In this document: in pieces, positions 28,294 through 36,971 of the stretch
How the letters are laid out: every line of letters starts with the position of its first letter
How positions within the stretch are numbered: position 1 is the first letter of the stretch
From: Acaryochloris sp. CRU_2_0
GTDB taxonomy: Bacteria > Cyanobacteriota > Cyanobacteriia > Thermosynechococcales > Thermosynechococcaceae
Direction: 5' to 3'
Assembly: GCA_012034865.1 (NCBI GenBank)
Contig: JAAUOM010000015.1
Coordinates: 1 to 55,364, forward strand
DNA length: 55,364 nt
Program-made: the position numbers and the translations under genes
Notes under the pieces: model-generated
What the model was told of the DNA's origin: nothing
The model's database searches: none
The model's input: the letters and a program-made list of their open reading frames with translations, nothing else

Positions 28294-28410
28294 TCTAAAA
28301 CAAAGCCGCTTCTTTGTTTGAGCTTTGCTTGGGCAATTCCCGTTTAGAGAAGCAAGCTTGAGACCTGGGATAGCCACATCCTCAAGCCTCTACAAAGTTA
28401 CCTGTTCAAT

Positions 28411-28698
28411 CTATTCCTCTGGTTTATCCTTTTTGAAAATGGGTTTGGTATCATCTGCATTGCTGTAGTCAGCAACGACCACCACGTAAATCCCTTGGAG
28501 GACAATAAGGGCCAGCCAACCCCAAGTTAACCCCTGTAACCACGGCCAATCACGAGATTGCAGCAATAGAAAAAACCATAGGGATGAGGTCACAGTAGCA
28601 AATATAGCAATATTGAAAGCCAAATTGATGCGATCGCCAAACCGACGAAAGGCGACATCATTTTTGCGATCGGGTTTACGGGGCCAATACGGCGGCAT
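28411..28698 (-). CDS. Small two-helix membrane protein, cyanobacterial hypothetical
   Basis: A 95-residue protein beginning MPPYWPRKPDRKNDVAF, with two transmembrane helices (about 27-47 and 54-77) and a lysine-rich tail. It looks like the small 2TM proteins annotated as hypothetical in cyanobacteria. The FGDRINLAFN stretch leading into the first helix is the most distinctive part. It diverges from the Fe-S membrane protein gene. Confidence 0.65.
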   Translation of the reverse strand: MPPYWPRKPDRKNDVAFRRFGDRINLAFNIAIFATVTSSLWFFLLLQSRDWPWLQGLTWGWLALIVLQGIYVVVVADYSNADDTKPIFKKDKPEE

Positions 28699-28813
28699 AG
28701 CAATCTTCCACTTTTGTTAAATCAAACCGAGGTTTCGTCTTCAGATTCTATTAAAGAGGCATACTCTGTCAACTCGAAGAGCAATCGTGTGAATTTCTAC
28801 CCACAAGATTTCT

Positions 28814-28857
28814 CAATGACTGAGTCAAGATGTTTCAATGCTGAATCCCAGTCATTG
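28814..28857. promoter_or_regulatory. Inverted repeat upstream of the Fe-S membrane protein gene
   Basis: CAATGACTG (28814-28822) and CAGTCATTG (28849-28857) are perfect 9-bp inverted repeats with 26 bases between them. They lie 57 bases before the start codon of the Fe-S protein. It could be a regulator site or an mRNA hairpin. Confidence 0.4.
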
Positions 28858-28913
28858 CAGACCTAGACCGTCTACCATACAAAAAAGAATCTTTCCCTTG
28901 AGAAAATTTATCT

Positions 28914-31376
28914 ATGGTTGCGTTTGCACGTCTATCTGAGCGGCGGATGCACTGGATTCGCTCGGCCTTGACGATTGCATGGCTGCTGATCGTTGTGTCG
29001 TTATTCTACGATCCTTGGACACCAGCCCTGACTACCCCCAATCATCCTTGGAGTCCGTTACGGTTACCAGAAGATTGTATTGCTGTCCAAGGACAATGCT
29101 TAGTTGAACAGCCCTATCCCTTAGGCACAACATTGTTTTGGGGAGCGATCGTCCCTGCGGCCATCTTTATTCTCTTGGTGTTTGGACATGAGGCATGGCG
29201 ACGTATTTGCCCTTTATCCTTTTTGTCTCAAATTCCTAGGTCTTTGGGCTGGCAACGACAACTTAAACGGGAAAATTCCAAAACCGGGAAAGTTCGCTAC
29301 GAACTCGTAAAAGTGAGGCCAGATTCCTGGTTGGGAAGAAACTATCTTTACCTTCAGTTTGGCTGGCTTTTTGTCGGCTTATGCGGGCGGATTTTATTTT
29401 TTAATGCCGATCGCTTGGTTCTAGCACTTTGGCTGCTCTTTACAATCACGGCTGCCATCCTTGTTGGCTACCTTTTGAGTGGTAAATCCTGGTGCAACTA
29501 CTTCTGCCCCATGGCTCCAGTTCAGCGAATTTATAGCGAGCCAGGTGGGTTGTTCAGTAGTCAGGCTCATATGAGTGATCAGCTCATTACTCAATCCATG
29601 TGCCGTATCGTCTTACCCGATGGCAAAGAGCAGAGCGCCTGTGTTGCTTGTCAAAATCCCTGTATTGATATTGATGCTGAACGAGCCTACTGGGATGGTT
29701 TGCATAAACCGGAGGAATCCTTTTTGCGGTATGGCTATATTGGTTTAGTCGTGGGTTATTTTGTCTATTACTATCTGTATGCAGGCAATTGGAATTATTA
29801 CTTTTCCGGTGCATGGGCACGGCAATCCGATCAGCTAGCCTCCTTATTGAGTCCTGGATTCTACCTCTTTGGACGAACCATTAATATTCCTAAGCTCATG
29901 GCGGTACCCCTTACTTTGGGGATCTTTACTGTGATTGGGCACCAAGGAGGTCGTTGGCTAGAGAACCGACTAAGAGTTTACAACCGCCATCATTGGAAAT
30001 TGGCTCCAGAAACCATTCGACATCGAATTTTCACCCTTTGCACCTTTAGCATTTTCAATTTCTTCTTTATTTTTGGGGGTCGTCCTTTAGTTCAACTGCT
30101 ACCGCTTTGGGGTCAATACCTATATGATTTGGGTCTAGTGTTGCTTAGTACCCTTTGGCTTTATAAAACATTGCAGCGCAGTCCTGATCTGTATTCAAGA
30201 GAGAATTTGGCCAGTCGTTTCCGCAAGCAGTTAGAGAAATTGCAGCTCAACGTTTCCCAGTTCCTAGAAGGACGTTCTTTAAGCGATTTAAACACCCATG
30301 AAGTCTACATTTTGGCACGCGTTTTGCCCGGTTTTACCAGAGAGAAGCGCCATGAAGCCTATAAGGGTGTTGTACGAGAAGCCTTAGAAGAAGGCTCCGT
30401 CAATTATTCCAGTAGCCTAGAAGTTTTACAGCAATTACGTCAGGAATTAGGCATTACTGATGATGAACACCGAGATGTATTAGAAGAACTGGGCATTGAA
30501 GATCCAGAACTCCTCAATCCTGATCGTCAACGGAGTCTAGAGAATCAAATTCGTCTGAGTGGCTATCGCAAATCTTTAGAACGGCTGATGTTGTTGCAAA
30601 GAAAGCAAGCTGATAGTTACGCGAAGAGTACTTTTGATCCACTGCTAACACAAAACTCTGCCGAACTTCGTGCCCTGCGTCGCCAATATTCCATCACAGC
30701 TCAAGAAGAAGCCTGGATTTTGGATGGCCTCTCTCCTGAAGCAGGCAATCTGCGGAGGGCAGAATTCTTGCTTGGCCAATTACCCGCTTTAATTTCCTGC
30801 TATCGGGCACTTCACCAACCGATATTGCATCAGCACAAAGCCGTTTTGATGCTATTGCGAGACAGTATTCATCACAAGAAAGAACTGATGATGCGTACTC
30901 TGCTAGGTACACTGGTGACCCTGCAAGCTGATCCTGCCGCCCTTGCCCTTGCCCAATCCCTAGGACAGTTATCGCCATCCATTTTGCCGGAGCTGTTGGA
31001 GCTTGAGAACTGGCGCGATCAACTGCATACAGACGTTTTGCAGTGTTTAATGCCTCTGCAAGGCCAATCGAGCACTTGTTCCCTCGATTATTCCCCTAGA
31101 GAGATATTGAGTTTTTTGGAACCCCTACTGTGCGATCGCAATCCTCTGATTCAAACCGCTTGTCTTTACATTATTGCCCAACTCGATCTCCAGCACAGTC
31201 AAGCCATCGCCCGTGATTTCGAGAACATCCAACATTCCCCTCTATTGCAAGAAACGATCAACCTTCTTTTATCCCCACCTGAGCCAGATCCACGGCTGAC
31301 CCAATTTCCCATATTGGAAAAAGTGGTGCATCTGTTCAACAGTGATTTTTTCACCGTATGCACAGCGAAACCTTAA
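28914..31376 (+). CDS. Membrane 4Fe-4S protein (NapH/NosR-like) with long C-terminal helical domain
   Basis: An 820-residue protein. The first half is polytopic (about eight helices) and carries the polyferredoxin-type motif W-C194-NYF-C198-PM, then a cluster site C230, C243, C246, C250 (C-x12-C-x2-C-x3-C). These resemble the membrane electron-transfer proteins NapH, NosR and CcoG. The second half (about 420-820) is soluble, rich in leucine, glutamate and arginine helices, and HEAT-like in places. I do not recognise a domain in it. Its last 19 bases overlap the next gene, a cNMP-domain protein, so the two are probably translated together. No flavin or terminal oxidoreductase partner is adjacent. 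Role unknown: probably transmembrane redox sensing or electron transfer. Confidence 0.7.
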   Translation: MVAFARLSERRMHWIRSALTIAWLLIVVSLFYDPWTPALTTPNHPWSPLRLPEDCIAVQGQCLVEQPYPLGTTLFWGAIVPAAIFILLVFGHEAWRRICPLSFLSQIPRSLGWQRQLKRENSKTGKVRYELVKVRPDSWLGRNYLYLQFGWLFVGLCGRILFFNADRLVLALWLLFTITAAILVGYLLSGKSWCNYFCPMAPVQRIYSEPGGLFSSQAHMSDQLITQSMCRIVLPDGKEQSACVACQNPCIDIDAERAYWDGLHKPEESFLRYGYIGLVVGYFVYYYLYAGNWNYYFSGAWARQSDQLASLLSPGFYLFGRTINIPKLMAVPLTLGIFTVIGHQGGRWLENRLRVYNRHHWKLAPETIRHRIFTLCTFSIFNFFFIFGGRPLVQLLPLWGQYLYDLGLVLLSTLWLYKTLQRSPDLYSRENLASRFRKQLEKLQLNVSQFLEGRSLSDLNTHEVYILARVLPGFTREKRHEAYKGVVREALEEGSVNYSSSLEVLQQLRQELGITDDEHRDVLEELGIEDPELLNPDRQRSLENQIRLSGYRKSLERLMLLQRKQADSYAKSTFDPLLTQNSAELRALRRQYSITAQEEAWILDGLSPEAGNLRRAEFLLGQLPALISCYRALHQPILHQHKAVLMLLRDSIHHKKELMMRTLLGTLVTLQADPAALALAQSLGQLSPSILPELLELENWRDQLHTDVLQCLMPLQGQSSTCSLDYSPREILSFLEPLLCDRNPLIQTACLYIIAQLDLQHSQAIARDFENIQHSPLLQETINLLLSPPEPDPRLTQFPILEKVVHLFNSDFFTVCTAKP

Positions 31377-31762
31377 TTGCCCTTGCCGAGCGTGCCAAGA
31401 TCAGAACCTACGCTGCCCACGAAGTCATCACCGAAGCCGGGGATACCTGTCGAGAATTGCTGTTGTTAATTGAAGGCAATGCAAACATTCACTTCTTTTT
31501 AGCCAACGACGAGGTTCGAGTTGAGCAATTGCACCCTGGTCAAATGCTGGACGAATTAGAAGTCTTGGCCCATAGTGACTCTACTAACACCATCATTGCC
31601 AACCATGACCACACCCGCATCTTAGCCGTTCCTGTCGATACCTTTGATGATTTTCTCGATCTCGATCACGATTTTGCTCGTCGTGTTTTGGAGATGGAAA
31701 GTCGCCAACTGCAAAAAATGATGCGATCGCCCCAAATTATAGACACAGCAGAGATAAGGTAA
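31358..31762 (+). CDS. Small stand-alone cyclic-nucleotide-binding-domain protein
   Basis: A 134-residue protein that is a single cNMP-binding (cupin-like) domain with no DNA-binding part. ELLLLIEGNANIHF and VRVEQLHPGQMLDELEVL follow the family layout. The phosphate-binding cassette is weak: FGELA is LDELE here and the arginine that contacts the cyclic phosphate is missing (SDSTNTI). Binding of cAMP is therefore doubtful. It overlaps the Fe-S protein gene by 19 bases, arguing that it acts with that protein, perhaps as a cytoplasmic subunit. Confidence 0.75.
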   Translation: MHSETLIALAERAKIRTYAAHEVITEAGDTCRELLLLIEGNANIHFFLANDEVRVEQLHPGQMLDELEVLAHSDSTNTIIANHDHTRILAVPVDTFDDFLDLDHDFARRVLEMESRQLQKMMRSPQIIDTAEIR

Positions 31763-31774
31763 AAGCCAAAAAAT

Positions 31775-31819
31775 GCCTGATATCACTTTTGCCTTTTATC
31801 TTTTGCCTTGAATCGTAAC
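31775..31819 (-). repeat. Dispersed AAAAGGCAAAAG repeat, copy 2 (inverted)
   Basis: Read on the minus strand it contains GTTACG followed by GGCAAAAGATAAAAGGCAAA, close to the block after the DAHP synthase gene. It lies between the cNMP gene and dctQ. Confidence 0.45.
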
Positions 31820-31898
31820 CATTGCCTTTTCTCAACAGACAGATTCATCTAATATGAGCGTGGGTTAATCTTGTTTTTTCTCTGGCAGGATTGAAGCT

Positions 31899-32519
31899 TT
31901 GCAGATCTTTGTTAAACCGTCTCACATTCGCCTCTTGCTTCGGCTCTCGCAGATTATTGATCGCATCACTGAGGTGATCGGCGGTTTGAGCAGTTGGATG
32001 GTGATCTTGGCGGTTGCTGTAGGTTTCTATAATGTTATCGCTCGTTATATTGGCCGTTTGATCGGGATTAAGCTATCTTCAAATGCCTTGATTGAGTTGC
32101 AGTGGTATTTGTTCTCAATCATGTTTTTTCTGGGGTTTGCTTATATTCTTAAACATGCTGCTAATGTGCGGGTAGATTTTCTGTATACGAATTGGAGTCC
32201 TAAACGACAGGCACTGGTGGATTTTCTGGGCACGGTCTTTTTCTTGATTCCTTTTTGTTTGTTAGGCATTTGGGTGAGTATCAATCCTGTATTGCAGTCT
32301 TGGGGACAGTTACCGGATGGAACCTGGGGGGCTTGGGAGGTGTCCTCAGACGCGGATGGTTTGCCACGGGCACCGATTAAAACGATGATTATTGTGTCTT
32401 TTGCCCTATTGCTGGCTCAGGCCATTTCTCAAGCCATTAAGTATTTGGCGATTCTCAAGGGCTACACACAGGTCACTCAAATTATGCAAGAAGAGACTGA
32501 GCAGTTGCCGATTGAGTAG
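31899..32519 (+). CDS. dctQ: TRAP transporter small permease DctQ
   Basis: Four-helix small membrane subunit of a tripartite ATP-independent periplasmic transporter, 206 residues. The VGFYNVIARYI and ALIELQWYLFSIMFFLGFAYILKHAANVRVD segments are classic DctQ features (the latter given here only as a landmark near residues 66-96). It starts with TTG at 31899; AGGA eight bases upstream supports this, and no in-frame ATG lies before the first helix. dctM follows after 118 bases. Confidence 0.9.
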   Translation: MQIFVKPSHIRLLLRLSQIIDRITEVIGGLSSWMVILAVAVGFYNVIARYIGRLIGIKLSSNALIELQWYLFSIMFFLGFAYILKHAANVRVDFLYTNWSPKRQALVDFLGTVFFLIPFCLLGIWVSINPVLQSWGQLPDGTWGAWEVSSDADGLPRAPIKTMIIVSFALLLAQAISQAIKYLAILKGYTQVTQIMQEETEQLPIE

Positions 32520-32637
32520 ATGATCGGAGATCTCTGTCACCTGCACATCTAACGCATCCGTTGCGAGGTTGTGCTCAGGTGTAAGATAACCCCTTACCCC
32601 TTTCCGTTTCAGTACAGGATCTTTTCAACAAAAAATT

Positions 32638-33984
32638 ATGGGCTTTGAGTGGTTGGCGATCGCCATGTTTGTGGGCTTCTTTTTCATTCTGATGAGTGGC
32701 TATCCAGTGGCGTTTTCCTTTGCGGGTACGGGCTTGGTGTTTGGACTGGTGGGATGGTGGGTAGGGGCTTTTGATCCGAACCGACTCTTATCGTTGCCCA
32801 ATGTCTGGTTTGGGACGATGTCCAACTTCACGTTGTTGGCAATTCCCTTTTTTGTGTTTCTAGGCGCAATCCTGGAAAAATCAGGGTTGGCAGAAGAACT
32901 GCTGGAAACGATTGGCATTCTCCTGGGGCCGCTGCGGGGTGGGGTGGCGCTAGCAGTAATTTTTGTGGGGACTCTGTTGGCGGCAACGACGGGGGTAGTC
33001 GCCGCCACCGTGATCATTATGGGGATGTTGTCCTTGCCCGTGATGTTGCGCTATGGCTATGACAAACAATTGGCCGCTGGAGTAATCATTGCGTCTGGAA
33101 CCTTGGCTCAGCTCATTCCTCCTAGTTTGGTATTGCTGGTCTTGAGTGATCAGTTGGGGGTGTCTGTGGGGGATCTGTTTTTGGGAGCCTTGGTGCCGGG
33201 GGTGATGCTGGCCGTCGTCTACGCTTTGTATGTTTTAGTTCTGGCGTTTTTTCAACCGGAACGGGCTCCCGCCTTGCCCCTGGAGAGCCGTCAACTCAAA
33301 GGCAAAGCCTTGGCGCAAAAAGTGATCAAAGCGGTTGTCCCTCCCTTGTTGCTGATTTTTGCGGTGCTAGGCAGTATCTTCTTTGGCTTGGCGACGCCCA
33401 CGGAAGCTGGGGCGGTGGGCGCGGTGGGGGCTTGTGGATTGGCGGCCTTGAATCACAAACTCAATGTCAAGCTGATTCAATCAGCGGCTCACTCAACGGC
33501 AGTGGTGTCAGCCGTAGTGCTGATGATTTTGTTTTGCTCATCATTTTTTAGCTTGGTGTTTGATGCCCTAGGTGGCAAAACTCTAATTACACAACTGTTG
33601 GTGAATTTGCCCGGTGGCAAAATTGCCTTTTTAATTGTCAGTAATATTGTGATTTTTATTCTGGGTGTGTTCCTAGAATTTATTGAAATTTGTTTTATTG
33701 CCCTGCCCCTGTTAGTGCCGGCGGCGCAGCAGTTGGGGCTGGATATGGTCTGGTTTGGGGTGGTGATGGCGATTAATTTGCAAACGGCGTTTATCTCCCC
33801 TCCTGTGGGTTTTTCTTTGTTTTATTTACAAAGTGTGGCTCCGAAAGAAGTCCGCACCATTGATATTCACAAAAGTGCGATTCCCTTTATGGCGTTGCAA
33901 GTTATCGTGCTGCTGATCGTGATTGGGTTTCCCCAAACCGTGCGCTGGCTAGTCGATCTATCCTCCGCAAAGCCCGTTTTATGA
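32638..33984 (+). CDS. dctM: TRAP transporter large permease DctM
   Basis: 448-residue large permease with about 12 helices, which couples Na+ (or H+) entry to solute uptake. [46 protein letters not shown] and [14 protein letters not shown] are conserved DctM blocks. The start is ATG 32638. Its last 6 bases overlap the end of dctP on the other strand. This arrangement, dctQ-dctM on one strand and dctP convergent, is that of the Anabaena PCC 7120 transporter for pyruvate and other 2-oxoacids (alr3026-alr3027-all3028). Confidence 0.93.
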   Translation: MGFEWLAIAMFVGFFFILMSGYPVAFSFAGTGLVFGLVGWWVGAFDPNRLLSLPNVWFGTMSNFTLLAIPFFVFLGAILEKSGLAEELLETIGILLGPLRGGVALAVIFVGTLLAATTGVVAATVIIMGMLSLPVMLRYGYDKQLAAGVIIASGTLAQLIPPSLVLLVLSDQLGVSVGDLFLGALVPGVMLAVVYALYVLVLAFFQPERAPALPLESRQLKGKALAQKVIKAVVPPLLLIFAVLGSIFFGLATPTEAGAVGAVGACGLAALNHKLNVKLIQSAAHSTAVVSAVVLMILFCSSFFSLVFDALGGKTLITQLLVNLPGGKIAFLIVSNIVIFILGVFLEFIEICFIALPLLVPAAQQLGLDMVWFGVVMAINLQTAFISPPVGFSLFYLQSVAPKEVRTIDIHKSAIPFMALQVIVLLIVIGFPQTVRWLVDLSSAKPVL

Positions 33985-35091
33985 TTTGAGTTGGGCGTAA
34001 CTATAGCGGGCAAAGCTGCCTTCGTTGATATTGTGCCAAGCGTAGATGCGATCGCGAAACTCTCTCCAGTCCGCAAAAATCTGCTTAAATTCAGGATCTT
34101 TGCCAGCAAATTCCTCAAATAAAGCAAAGGAGGCTTCCTCGGCTGCTTTCAAGATCTGATCACTGTAGGGGCGCAGAAGGACACCACTTTGGCGTAAGCG
34201 TTCCAGGGCTTCGTTGTTACGGGCATCGTAGCGAGCCAGCATGATTGCATTAGCTTCAAAGGCTGCCGTTTTAATGATTTCTTGATATTGAACCGGCAGT
34301 TTTTTCCATTCATTCAAGTTGATTTGAACTTCTAAGGTCGGTCCTGGTTCCCACCAGCCCGGATAGTAATAGTATTTGGCAACTTTGTGCAATCCCAGCT
34401 TTTCATCATCGTAGGGACCCACCCACTCGGCTGCATCAATCGCGCCCGTTTGCAGTGCCTGGAAAATCTCACCACCGGGTAAGTTTTGCACCGTCACCCC
34501 CAGCCGACTCATCACCTGTCCCCCTAAACCAGGGATACGCATTTTTAGCCCTTGCAGGTCTTTCATGCTCAGGATTTCCTTACGGAACCAGCCCCCCATT
34601 TGAGTACCCGTATTACCTGCGGGAAACTGGATCACCCCAAACTTGCGAGCATACAGATCCTGGAGCTGTTTCAACCCACCCCCTTCATACAGCCAAGCAT
34701 TTTGCTGTTGGGCATTTAAGCCAAAGGGCACCGCCGTGCCAAAGGCCACTGCTGGGGTTTTGCCAACGTAATAATAAGCCGCGCTATGACCACAGGGAAC
34801 GGCCCCTTGGGAGACAACGTTGAGAACCTCTAAGGGTGGGGCAATTTCCCCAGCGGGTCGGGGGGTGATCTTAAACTTGCCCCCTGTGAGGGCAGCAACG
34901 CGATCGGCGAAGGTCTTAGCCCCGCCAAAAATAGTGTCCAGGGCGATGGGCCAACTCGTGGCCATTTGCCAGTTGAGGGTGGGTAGATTACCATCGGTAC
35001 CAGCCCCATTCGGCCTAGGTCGACAAGCCACTAAGGCGCTACCAACAGCGGTGCTGGCCATTCCGGCTTGGAGAAATTTTTTCCGATTCAC
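33979..35091 (-). CDS. dctP: TRAP transporter substrate-binding protein DctP (2-oxoacid type)
   Basis: 370-residue periplasmic binding protein. The N-terminus [10 protein letters not shown] with the lipobox-like LVAC (C23) suggests a lipoprotein, possibly exported by Tat given the NRKKFL motif. The mature part contains [17 protein letters not shown] (arginine for carboxylate binding), [13 protein letters not shown] and [11 protein letters not shown], which resemble TakP-type proteins for pyruvate and 2-oxoacids or lactate. Substrate by this resemblance and by gene order is a monocarboxylate; the Synechocystis Gtr system for glutamate is the alternative. Opposite-strand placement implies separate regulation from the permeases. 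Confidence 0.9.
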   Translation of the reverse strand: MNRKKFLQAGMASTAVGSALVACRPRPNGAGTDGNLPTLNWQMATSWPIALDTIFGGAKTFADRVAALTGGKFKITPRPAGEIAPPLEVLNVVSQGAVPCGHSAAYYYVGKTPAVAFGTAVPFGLNAQQQNAWLYEGGGLKQLQDLYARKFGVIQFPAGNTGTQMGGWFRKEILSMKDLQGLKMRIPGLGGQVMSRLGVTVQNLPGGEIFQALQTGAIDAAEWVGPYDDEKLGLHKVAKYYYYPGWWEPGPTLEVQINLNEWKKLPVQYQEIIKTAAFEANAIMLARYDARNNEALERLRQSGVLLRPYSDQILKAAEEASFALFEEFAGKDPEFKQIFADWREFRDRIYAWHNINEGSFARYSYAQLKS

Positions 35092-35225
35092 TGTTTACTC
35101 CTCAGCTTTTCCAAGGGGAGCAATCTCCTTTGGGTTGGATTTAGGTTCCAAACCATTAGAGTACAGTAACGGTGCTAAACCTCTCAAATAAAAATTTGAG
35201 AATCTGCAGTGCCAGCTCACCGAGC

Positions 35226-35573
35226 TTACTGATACTGTTCTAAAAAATCCAAAGCTTGGTTACGTAGGTCAGAATATTCTTTGGATTTCTGAACTGCCTG
35301 TCGATTGTGGGGATGGGGAAAAGGTACATTTAGGATTTCTCCGATATTGGCATTGGGTCCACTCGTCATTAAAATAATGCGATCAGATATGTAAATGGCT
35401 TCATCCACATCATGAGTAATCATCATTACTGCTTGGCGATGATTTTCCCAAAGTTCTAAAACTTGGGCTTGTAATTTCCGTTTACTCAAGGCATCTAATG
35501 CACCAAAAGGTTCATCCATCAGCAACATTTTTGGACGAGTAATTAAACCCCGAGCAATCCCTACCACAATCAT
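35226..35573 (-). pseudogene. 5'-truncated nitrate-type ABC transporter ATPase
   Basis: C-terminal 115 residues of an NrtC/NrtD/SsuB-type ATPase: VGIARGLITRPKMLLMDEP (Walker B), FGALDAL (D-loop) and MITHDVDEAI (H-loop). Walker A, Q-loop and the LSGGQ signature are missing. An in-frame TAG lies five codons before the ATG at 35573, so the missing part is not just out of range. No permease or binding protein is adjacent. It is a remnant that cannot hydrolyse ATP. Nothing I recognise marks the breakpoint. Confidence 0.8.
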
Positions 35574-35702
35574 AGGAGTAGTACCTTGCTAGACTAGGCT
35601 GACTTACTCAGATTTAGATGCAATATAGCTAAAAAAATCTAGAGTTGCCAAGGGCTGGCAAGAAATTCTGTGGGCATCGCTTCTGGCTCGCAAAGCTCGG
35701 TG

Positions 35703-36887
35703 TCAACGTCCACGATGAACACGAGAGAAATCGCTGAACCAACCTCGCAACCAAAAAAAGCTGATCAGACTTAAGGCGATCGCAATCATTGCCGACCAGA
35801 CCAAGGGATACCCCCAGTACCAGTTCAACTCCGGCATATTCCACGGCGACGCTTGCGGATTGAAATTCATACCGTAGATCCCGGCAATAAACGTCAGGGG
35901 AATAAAAATCGTCGAAATCACGGTTAGGGTTTTCATGACCTCATTCATGCGATTGCTGACAGCAGACAAATACACATCCATCAAACTCGCGGCCAGTTCC
36001 CGATAGGTTTCCACCATATCTAGAACCTGAATGGCGTGGTCATAGCAGTCCCGTAGGTAGAGTTGTACCTCCTTGCTGATTTGGTCACAATTGTCGCGGG
36101 TAAGGGTGGACAGTAACTCCCGTTGGGGCCAGATCGCTCGCCGGAGTGTGAGCAGGTCGCGTTTGATTTGGTGGATGCGAGCTAGGGTTTGCGGAGTAGG
36201 ATGCTCAATGACTTCATCTTCCAATGCCTCAATCTCTTCGCCATAGGCTTCTAGAATCGGGAAAAAACCATCGATCAGGGCGTCGATCAGGGCATAGAGC
36301 AAATAGTCTGCCCCCTGCTGGCGGATCATGCCTCGGGCATAGTGGATGCGATCGCGCACGGGTGCAAAGCAATCATGGAGAGGTTCTTCTTGGACCGTGA
36401 GCAGATAATTTTTCCCCAAAATAAAGCTAACCTGTTCAATTTCCAGACCAGGATGAATGGCACCCGCAGCCGTCTGCCGCGATGGCGGTTGCCCCGCCAC
36501 GGTTACGGTTGTCAGCGTACTCATTTGCGTCACCACCAGCAGATGATCGCCATAATTTTCAACCTTAGGTCGCTGGGGCACATTCACCACATCTTCTAAG
36601 ACCAGGCTATGAAGCTGAAACACCTGCCCCAACTGTTGTAGGGTCTCGGCACTGCCTAGCCCTTGGACATCAATCCAAGACACAGACTCACTATCGAGGT
36701 AAGGCGCACAGTCCTGAGCTTGATCCAACTGCCGACGAATGGCTTGCTGGGCCTGGTAATCAATCAAAATTAAGCGGGGGGGTGCCGCATCTGCCCTAAT
36801 GTGCAGGGTTCCGGGCACACTTCCTGGTTGATCAAAGCTGTAGATGCGAGGAGCGGACGGCTCCTGGACACGATGGAATGGACTCAT
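35703..36887 (-). CDS. corA: CorA-type magnesium/cobalt channel
   Basis: 394-residue CorA-family channel. A long cytoplasmic N-domain and coiled stalk lead to two C-terminal transmembrane helices. The signature YGMNF (GMN at 339-341) follows the first helix, and the MPELNWYWGYP loop joins them. It would mediate Mg2+ uptake as a pentamer. ATG 36887 (MSPFHRVQEP) gives a normal length. It is separated from the next upstream gene by 84 bases on the same strand. Confidence 0.94.
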   Translation of the reverse strand: MSPFHRVQEPSAPRIYSFDQPGSVPGTLHIRADAAPPRLILIDYQAQQAIRRQLDQAQDCAPYLDSESVSWIDVQGLGSAETLQQLGQVFQLHSLVLEDVVNVPQRPKVENYGDHLLVVTQMSTLTTVTVAGQPPSRQTAAGAIHPGLEIEQVSFILGKNYLLTVQEEPLHDCFAPVRDRIHYARGMIRQQGADYLLYALIDALIDGFFPILEAYGEEIEALEDEVIEHPTPQTLARIHQIKRDLLTLRRAIWPQRELLSTLTRDNCDQISKEVQLYLRDCYDHAIQVLDMVETYRELAASLMDVYLSAVSNRMNEVMKTLTVISTIFIPLTFIAGIYGMNFNPQASPWNMPELNWYWGYPLVWSAMIAIALSLISFFWLRGWFSDFSRVHRGR

Positions 36888-36971
36888 AGGGGATGGCGTG
36901 CGATGGCGATAGGCTTTGGGTCAATGCAGGCACTGCTCTGACGATAGAAGCTGAGACTTTTGAGAGTCTTC

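Noticed and set aside
34455..35191. Plus-strand open frames opposite dctP
   Set aside because: They lie antisense to a well-supported TRAP binding protein and have no recognisable motifs.
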